A DNA stretch of 13,214 bases from Flammeovirgaceae bacterium. GTDB taxonomy: Bacteria; Bacteroidota; Bacteroidia; Cytophagales; Cyclobacteriaceae. The stretch's first letter is position 1. Each line of letters begins with the position of its first letter. The notes below the pieces were generated by a model. It ran no database searches, was not told the DNA's origin, and saw nothing but the letters and a program-made list of their open reading frames with translations. Position numbers and translations under genes: made by a program. The stretch lies in contig CANGUI010000025.1 in NCBI GenBank assembly GCA_947457025.1, forward strand, positions 1-13,214, given 5' to 3'. Shown piece by piece: positions 8,845 through 13,214 of the stretch.

Positions 8845-10013
8845 GTTTTATGATGAATGTTTGCAAGTCTGGATTTTCCTCACACGCGGTTGCCTCCTGG
8901 GCATGCCTCCTATTCGCTGCCGGCATACTAAGCTCATGCAGTCCTAAGTCCGAAGCGCCTGCCGAAGTGGCTGCGGCTTCCGATGCCGCCATTACGCTGA
9001 CGGCTGCCCAGCAAAAAGCACTTGTTCTGACCGTAGGTGCCGTTCAGCCGCGGGCCATTAGTCAGGAGGTGCGCGCGTCGGGCATGCTGGATGCGCCACC
9101 CCAGAATGTGGTGAGCATTTCGGCGCCACTGGGCGGCTTCGTTAAAAGTACCAAATTGCTGCAGGGCATGACCGTAAAAGCAGGCGAGGTGTTAGCCGTC
9201 ATGGAAGATGCCGCCTACATCCAATTGCAGCAAGACTATCAGGAGGCCAACAGCCGGCTCACCGTATTAAGACAGGAATTTGAACGCCAGCAACAACTCG
9301 TAAGCGAAAATGTGGGAGCGCGTCAGCGCCTGCAGGAAGCAGAGGCTGCATTCAAAAGTACGCAAGCCCAGTGCGAGGGCCTGGCTGCCCGCCTGCGGCT
9401 TACCGGCATGGCGCCCGAAAAAGTGACTGTGGGCCCCATCCAATCCACCATCGAAATACGATCCCCCATAAGCGGATACGTTACCCAGGTACACGTGAAC
9501 ATTGGAAAATATGTTACCGCCACGGATGTGATGTTTCGCATCGTCAACACCGACCACCTCCATGCCGAGTTATTTGTTTATGAACGCGACTTGCCGACAC
9601 TGCGTGTCGGACAACCGGTATTCATTCAACTTTCTAATGAAACCAAAGAGCGCTCTGCGAAGGTGTACCTCGTGGGCAAAGAAATCTCGGAAGATCGCAC
9701 CATCCGCGTGCATGCCCACCTCGACCGGGAAGACCCCAGCCTGATTCCGGGATTGTTCTTCACAGCCCGCATCGAAACTGCAAACCATGCTGTTGATGCC
9801 CTGCCCGAAACTGCCTTTGTCTATTTCGAAGGAAAAGACTACGTGTTTTTGCCCCGGCAACAAACGGGATCGTACCAACCGGTTGCCGTCACCAAAGGAA
9901 TGTGCATCGATGGCTTCTGCGAAGTGGGGTTCCCGAACGCCATCCCGCCACAAATCGTCATCTCAGGTGCTTACCAGCTGCTGAGCGTCTGGAAAAACCG
10001 GGCCGAGGAATGA
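8841..10013 (+). CDS. czcB: periplasmic adaptor (membrane fusion) lipoprotein of the RND efflux system
   Basis: Adaptor that joins the RND pump to an outer-membrane channel. The 390-residue protein starts at the ATG of an ATGA overlap with the pump stop codon, so the two are translationally coupled. It has a lipoprotein signal peptide: a hydrophobic stretch at 17-30 and lipobox LSSC with C33 as the lipidated residue, followed by Ser. Domains in order: barrel-sandwich (lipoyl-like) half near ISAPLGGFVKS; alpha-helical hairpin at about 130-185 (rich in Gln, Glu and Arg); second lipoyl half at IRSPISGYVTQVHVNIGKYV; beta-barrel; and a membrane-proximal domain ending GAYQLLSVWKN. Two cysteines, C355 and C360, lie in the membrane-proximal domain and are unusual for an exported adaptor. 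The symbol reflects the family; metal specificity is not known. No gene for an outer-membrane factor follows. Confidence 0.92.
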   Translation: MSFMMNVCKSGFSSHAVASWACLLFAAGILSSCSPKSEAPAEVAAASDAAITLTAAQQKALVLTVGAVQPRAISQEVRASGMLDAPPQNVVSISAPLGGFVKSTKLLQGMTVKAGEVLAVMEDAAYIQLQQDYQEANSRLTVLRQEFERQQQLVSENVGARQRLQEAEAAFKSTQAQCEGLAARLRLTGMAPEKVTVGPIQSTIEIRSPISGYVTQVHVNIGKYVTATDVMFRIVNTDHLHAELFVYERDLPTLRVGQPVFIQLSNETKERSAKVYLVGKEISEDRTIRVHAHLDREDPSLIPGLFFTARIETANHAVDALPETAFVYFEGKDYVFLPRQQTGSYQPVAVTKGMCIDGFCEVGFPNAIPPQIVISGAYQLLSVWKNRAEE

Positions 10014-10059
10014 GCGAACAAAATCTTACCGTTTTCGGCTAGCTCCAATCCAATCGAAA

Positions 10060-11238
10060 TCAGTGTGATGCCTTTCTGAAAACAAGCGACACGGCCAGGG
10101 CAATTCCCATGAGGGCGACTCCGGAGAAAAAGGGGAAACGGAAATTAATGCCATAAAGAAAGCCACTCATGGCCATGCCGGCTGCGCGCGCGAGTGATCC
10201 AAAGGACTGATTGACACCCAGCGTGTGGCCCACCTGGTCAGGGTTGGCATACTTGGAAAGCAGTGAAGAAATACTTGGCGTAATGCATCCGTTGGCGAGC
10301 GCCAGACAAAGCAGTCCGAGCAACTGAAACCCAAGAAACCACGCCACATCCCCAACCGGTAACAAGGCCAGGCCGGCCATCGTGAATAATGAGCCGATGA
10401 ACAACAACCTTGATTCTCCCCACCGCTTGACGATGCGTCCGACAAGCAAGCCCTGGACCACGGCCGTGGCTACGCCCACATATCCCATCAGATAACCGAT
10501 CTGCGCCTCATTCATACCATTGACTTCCTTCCACATGAGTGAAGAAGCCATTTGCATGAGCATAAACGCCACAATGAAGATGAAGTTAATCCACATCAGC
10601 TCGCGAATGGTGGGCTTGCGCAGTTCTTTGATGATCCCCGTTACAACCCGGAAGTTAAAGCGGGCGTCCGCTTTCTTTTCCTTCAGGGATTCAGGCAGAA
10701 AAAAATACGCTGCCACCAGATTAGCGACACACAATCCGGCGGCCACAAAGCCCACCATGTCCACCTGTCCCGGTGCGGATATCGATTTCAGATACCCGCC
10801 CAATGTCGGGCCAAAAACAAATCCCAAACCAAAGGCTGCCCCCAGCAGGCCCATCGACTTGGCGCGCTCCGCTGGGTTTGTCACATCCGCGATATAGGCT
10901 TGTGCTACCGAGATGTTGGCCGAGCCGATACCCGATAACAACCGGGATAAAAACAGAATCCAGAGCACATTTGCCTGCGAAAAAACAACGTAGGCAAATG
11001 CCGTGATGAACACACTGATCAGAATGATCGGCCTGCGCCCGTGCCGGTCGCTCAAGGTGCCCCAGAAGGGCGCGAAGAGGAAATTCATGATGGGATAGAT
11101 TGCTGCAATCAATCCTACCTGCCAGTCGGCCGCACCCAGCTCTTTCGTGAAAATCGGAAGTATCGGGATGATGATCCCGAAGCCGAGGAGATCAAAAAAG
11201 ATAGTGATAAACAAAACAAAGAGCGGAGATTTTCTCAT
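10060..11238 (-). CDS. MFS transporter, drug:H+ antiporter type (TetA-like)
   Basis: Inner-membrane transporter of 392 residues with about 12 hydrophobic helices, of the drug:H+ antiporter-1 group, likely exporting a small molecule in exchange for protons. The N-terminus FFDLLGFGIIIPILP (D16) is typical of the TCR/Tet group. Motif A is G60-T-L-S-D64-R-x-G-R-R69-P70 in loop 2-3. Arg99 lies in TM4, and AYIADV with D118 follows. Motif C, GAAFGLGFVFGPTLGG, spans residues 133-148 in TM5. The acidic residue at the position of TetA Asp84 appears to be missing (Val84), so tetracycline as substrate is not supported. The ATG at 11238-11236 is the start. The gene is convergent with czcB (46 bp apart) and divergent from the methyltransferase (40 bp). 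A possible promoter on the minus strand (TCGCTTTG at 11293-11286 with TTTA 17 bases upstream) would lie inside the methyltransferase gene; it is weak. Confidence 0.9.
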   Translation of the reverse strand: MRKSPLFVLFITIFFDLLGFGIIIPILPIFTKELGAADWQVGLIAAIYPIMNFLFAPFWGTLSDRHGRRPIILISVFITAFAYVVFSQANVLWILFLSRLLSGIGSANISVAQAYIADVTNPAERAKSMGLLGAAFGLGFVFGPTLGGYLKSISAPGQVDMVGFVAAGLCVANLVAAYFFLPESLKEKKADARFNFRVVTGIIKELRKPTIRELMWINFIFIVAFMLMQMASSLMWKEVNGMNEAQIGYLMGYVGVATAVVQGLLVGRIVKRWGESRLLFIGSLFTMAGLALLPVGDVAWFLGFQLLGLLCLALANGCITPSISSLLSKYANPDQVGHTLGVNQSFGSLARAAGMAMSGFLYGINFRFPFFSGVALMGIALAVSLVFRKASH

Positions 11239-11278
11239 GCGTGGTGCAGGTTAGGTGCGAAATTGCAACTTTGTGGGA

Positions 11279-12463
11279 ATGGAGCCAAAGCGAATAGAAC
11301 AAATTGCCGGTAAAGCGGTTCAGGAGTTTTTGTTTGCAAATGAGAATGCAGATGAAACCCGCTGGCTCCTGAGCGGCCTCGAAGTGGCCGACGTGCCCGC
11401 CGCTGCCCTCGCTATGCAGGTGGCCGGGCGGCGGAAAGCAAAGGAAAAACTTCCTACCTTTTATGCCCTGCCGGGGATTGTCTACCCGCCCAGCGGAAAT
11501 CTCGAGCAGACATCATCGGAAGTTACGGCATCCCACAAGGTTCAGATCTTGCGTAGTGAATTGGGTGACCATCTCGATACCGGAGCAGATCTGACCGGCG
11601 GCTGGGGAGTGGATGCCTGTTTTCTATCCACACTCTGCACCGATTTTTACTTCAGCGACCCGGAACCCAGGCTCGTTGAACTGGCGCAGCACAACCATCG
11701 CCTGTTGGGCAGGACTAACCTCCGCTACCAAACGTGCGCATTACCCGAAAGCCTGGCCGGCCTTCCGGACCAGGTTTCCTTCATCTACCTCGACCCATCG
11801 CGCCGAACAAAGGCGGGCAAGGTGATCGCGCTGACCGACTATACACCCAACATCCTGGGTCTGCTGCCACAATTGTTCGCAAAAACACATCAGCTTCTTC
11901 TCAAAACATCACCTCTGCTGGATATCTCACACACACTCCGGCAACTGCCAAACGTGAAAAAAGTATTTGTGGTAGCCTGGAAAAATGAATGCAAGGAACT
12001 GCTTTTCTACTGCGACAAGGCTTACGCCGGACCTGTCGAAATCGAAGCAGTGGATCTGGCGAGGGCAAAACCATTCACTTTCTTTGCCGAGGACGAAGCC
12101 CGGGCGGTGGTCGTTCTCTCTGAACCAAAACGATATTTGTATGAACCCGGCGCTGCCATCCTGAAAGCAGGTGCCTTTCGGCTGATGGCGGAACGATTTC
12201 AGGTGTCGAAGCTTCACGCCCACACCCATCTCTACACAAGTGATCGGCTTGCGGAAGATTTCCCCGGACGAATTTTCGAGGTGACCAGCCTCCGCCCGGA
12301 TGCGCTTCCGGAAAGAAAGGCCAACATCATCACACGGAATTTTCCGGAGGATCCGGATGTGCTGAAGAAAACGTTTCGGTTAACCGATGGCGGTGATTTC
12401 TTTTTACTCGCCTTCACGGGCCCCCGTTCGCGGCACGTACTGGTGTGCCGCCGCGTGCAGTAG
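11279..12463 (+). CDS. class I SAM-dependent methyltransferase with THUMP-like C-terminal domain
   Basis: Predicted cytoplasmic methyltransferase of 394 residues; substrate unknown, an RNA being the natural guess given the THUMP-like domain. An N-terminal helical region ends in KLPTFYALPGIVYPP...LEQTSSE. The Rossmann fold has SAM motif I DLTGGWGVDA at 104-113, followed by the acidic end of beta-2 (FSDPEPR). The catalytic-position motif is LDPSRR, with D172-P-S-R-R176. The C-terminus (about 310-394) carries ANIITRNFP, LKKTFRLTDGGDFFLL and VLVCRRV, which I recall from Bacteroidota proteins annotated as THUMP-like domain methyltransferases. Start: ATG at 11279 (MEPKRIEQ) is preferred. The GTG at 11255 would add eight residues (MRNCNFVG) with no family counterpart that I know. 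A partial -7 box, CAACTTTG at 11266-11273, also argues for a later start, though it lies very close. A terminator lies about 120 bases after the stop. Confidence 0.88.
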   Translation: MEPKRIEQIAGKAVQEFLFANENADETRWLLSGLEVADVPAAALAMQVAGRRKAKEKLPTFYALPGIVYPPSGNLEQTSSEVTASHKVQILRSELGDHLDTGADLTGGWGVDACFLSTLCTDFYFSDPEPRLVELAQHNHRLLGRTNLRYQTCALPESLAGLPDQVSFIYLDPSRRTKAGKVIALTDYTPNILGLLPQLFAKTHQLLLKTSPLLDISHTLRQLPNVKKVFVVAWKNECKELLFYCDKAYAGPVEIEAVDLARAKPFTFFAEDEARAVVVLSEPKRYLYEPGAAILKAGAFRLMAERFQVSKLHAHTHLYTSDRLAEDFPGRIFEVTSLRPDALPERKANIITRNFPEDPDVLKKTFRLTDGGDFFLLAFTGPRSRHVLVCRRVQ

Positions 12464-12584
12464 GGCGAGCCGGGTCAAATCTGTATTTCCCATTCATTCC
12501 ACCTCATGCCGATTGGTCGGCCTTGGGATATGCTTTCAGCTCATCATTCCAACGCACATCGGCTTTCGGATTTTGTGCTCCGGT

Positions 12585-12609
12585 GTGATGTGCCACATCA
12601 CTCTTTTTT
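12585..12609 (+). terminator. rho-independent terminator after the methyltransferase gene
   Basis: Perfect 7-bp stem GTGATGT (12585-12591) and ACATCAC (12595-12601) with the 3-base loop GCC, followed directly by TCTTTTTT (12602-12609). It lies 122 bases after the methyltransferase stop and separates that gene from the membrane protein gene starting at 12642. The stem is short and only moderately GC-rich, so strength is uncertain, but the T-run directly after it is typical. Confidence 0.65.
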
Positions 12610-12641
12610 GTTACCCTTCTTTTTTGAAAGTAGCTTGCACG

Positions 12642-13022
12642 ATGCCTGTGCGGGGACGTCTACATCACCTCATTTTTTTACTTGATGGCACGGGTGCGCT
12701 TTTGTCTGCGGGTTTACTCCTCATGCTTTACACACTGGAAGTCGGATTACCCGACCGGGTGATGGTGTTCTTGGCAGGCGTTGCCTTGGTATTCGCGTTG
12801 TACGCATTCGGGTGCCATTTCCTCAGACCTGTGCGCTGGCCATCCTTCCTCCGTCTGGTCGCAGTTGCCAACCTCCTCTATGCCATCAGTACCGTTGGCT
12901 TCGTGCTTCTTTTTTACGAACAGACTCCAATTCCTGGCCGAATCTTTTTTTTCGCTGAAGCGGGAGTGCTGCTTGCTTTAGCAAGCTTTGAACTACGGAT
13001 TGCATCAAACCCAGAGAAATGA
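12642..13022 (+). CDS. small four-helix membrane protein, function unknown
   Basis: Protein of 126 residues that I do not recognise. It has four hydrophobic segments, at about 8-30 (LIFLLDGTGALLSAGLLLML), 38-58, 69-91 and 99-116, joined by short loops, with basic residues at the start (PVRGRLHH) and in the middle loop (RPVRW). The open frame extends upstream to 12387, inside the methyltransferase gene. I place the start at the ATG at 12642, because the upstream part is Cys- and Ser-rich without family character, overlaps a real gene in another frame and crosses the terminator hairpin. Weak promoter-like sequence precedes it: TTTG at 12607-12610, 20 bases, then TAGCTTGC, which matches the -7 box only partly. 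It may stand alone; no neighbour suggests a role. Confidence 0.6.
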   Translation: MPVRGRLHHLIFLLDGTGALLSAGLLLMLYTLEVGLPDRVMVFLAGVALVFALYAFGCHFLRPVRWPSFLRLVAVANLLYAISTVGFVLLFYEQTPIPGRIFFFAEAGVLLALASFELRIASNPEK

Positions 13023-13173
13023 TCATCCGGATAGTTGAAAATACATCACGGACAAGCTACCGCCTTCAGTTTTCGCACCCGAACCGGCTTTTGCAGATCA
13101 GTCATGTAACCCCTGTCTTTAGCTACTTCTGCCAAAAAAGAGCGTATGATCTGATACCTTTAGCAATCGAAAT

Positions 13174-13214
13174 ATGGAAGATTTACTCATCCAGGCGGCG
13201 CGATTGATCAATAC
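13174..13214 (+). CDS. start of a further gene, cut by the right edge
   Basis: An ATG at 13174 opens a frame reading MEDLLIQAARLIN up to the edge, with no stop. The amphipathic, helix-like start looks like a true protein N-terminus. TACCTTTA at 13155-13162 lies just before it and matches the Bacteroidota -7 box TAnnTTTG at all but the last base; no TTTG is found at the -33 distance. Thirteen residues are too few to name a family. A competing 62-residue frame at 13019-13207 has no protein-like features and is not annotated. Confidence 0.4.
   Translation, partial: MEDLLIQAARLIN

Noticed and set aside
10014..10059. CCGTTTTCGG as a terminator between the convergent czcB and MFS genes
   Set aside because: The stem is three base pairs with no T-run after it.
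12387..12641. Upstream extension of the four-helix membrane protein frame
   Set aside because: It overlaps the methyltransferase end in another frame and runs through the terminator hairpin; the extra residues do not look like a protein N-terminus.
13144..13157. GTAT-N6-ATAC inverted repeat next to the TACCTTTA box, possible operator
   Set aside because: Only four bases per arm; expected by chance at this length.
13019..13207. 62-codon frame starting in an ATGA overlap with the membrane protein stop
   Set aside because: The overlap looks attractive, but the product has no hydrophobic pattern or motif, and it conflicts with the more protein-like start at 13174 in another frame.

Overview
The window looks like ordinary chromosome of a Bacteroidota bacterium, probably order Cytophagales. 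I base this on recalled family resemblance: the GltB, the CzcA-type RND pump, the small IWQPP-ending protein and the THUMP-like methyltransferase all resemble Bacteroidota versions. Two further signs agree: no gene has a convincing Shine-Dalgarno sequence, and a perfect Bacteroidota-type -7 box (TAnnTTTG) lies before the metal-efflux genes. The assignment is inference from the sequence alone. I saw no phage, insertion sequence, CRISPR array, tRNA or rRNA.

Layout. Positions 1-4836 (minus strand) hold glutamate synthase: gltB, and 4 bases after its stop the N-terminal third of gltD, which runs off the left edge. Positions 4837-5297 are a divergent intergenic region. Positions 5298-10013 (plus strand) form a compact metal-efflux operon: a small exported protein with a His-rich middle, a CzcA/CusA-type RND pump, and a lipoprotein periplasmic adaptor overlapping the pump gene by ATGA. 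No outer-membrane factor is present, either fused or separate. Positions 10060-11238 (minus) encode a 12-helix drug-type MFS transporter, convergent with the adaptor gene. Positions 11279-12463 (plus) encode a SAM-dependent methyltransferase with a THUMP-like C-terminus, followed by a rho-independent terminator at 12585-12609. A four-helix membrane protein of unknown function follows at 12642-13022. The start of a further gene lies at the right edge (13174 onward).

How the parts work together. GltB and GltD make glutamate from glutamine and 2-oxoglutarate with NADPH. The efflux genes would pump divalent metal ions from periplasm or cytoplasm across the outer membrane, but need an outer-membrane channel encoded elsewhere. 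The MFS transporter and methyltransferase are divergent neighbours with only about 40 bp between them, with no evident functional link.

I found no clear new multi-gene system. The items most worth a second look are the small IWQPP protein, the missing outer-membrane factor, the gltB reading frame that offers only TTG starts, a Cys-x4-Cys pair in the adaptor, and the uncharacterised methyltransferase.
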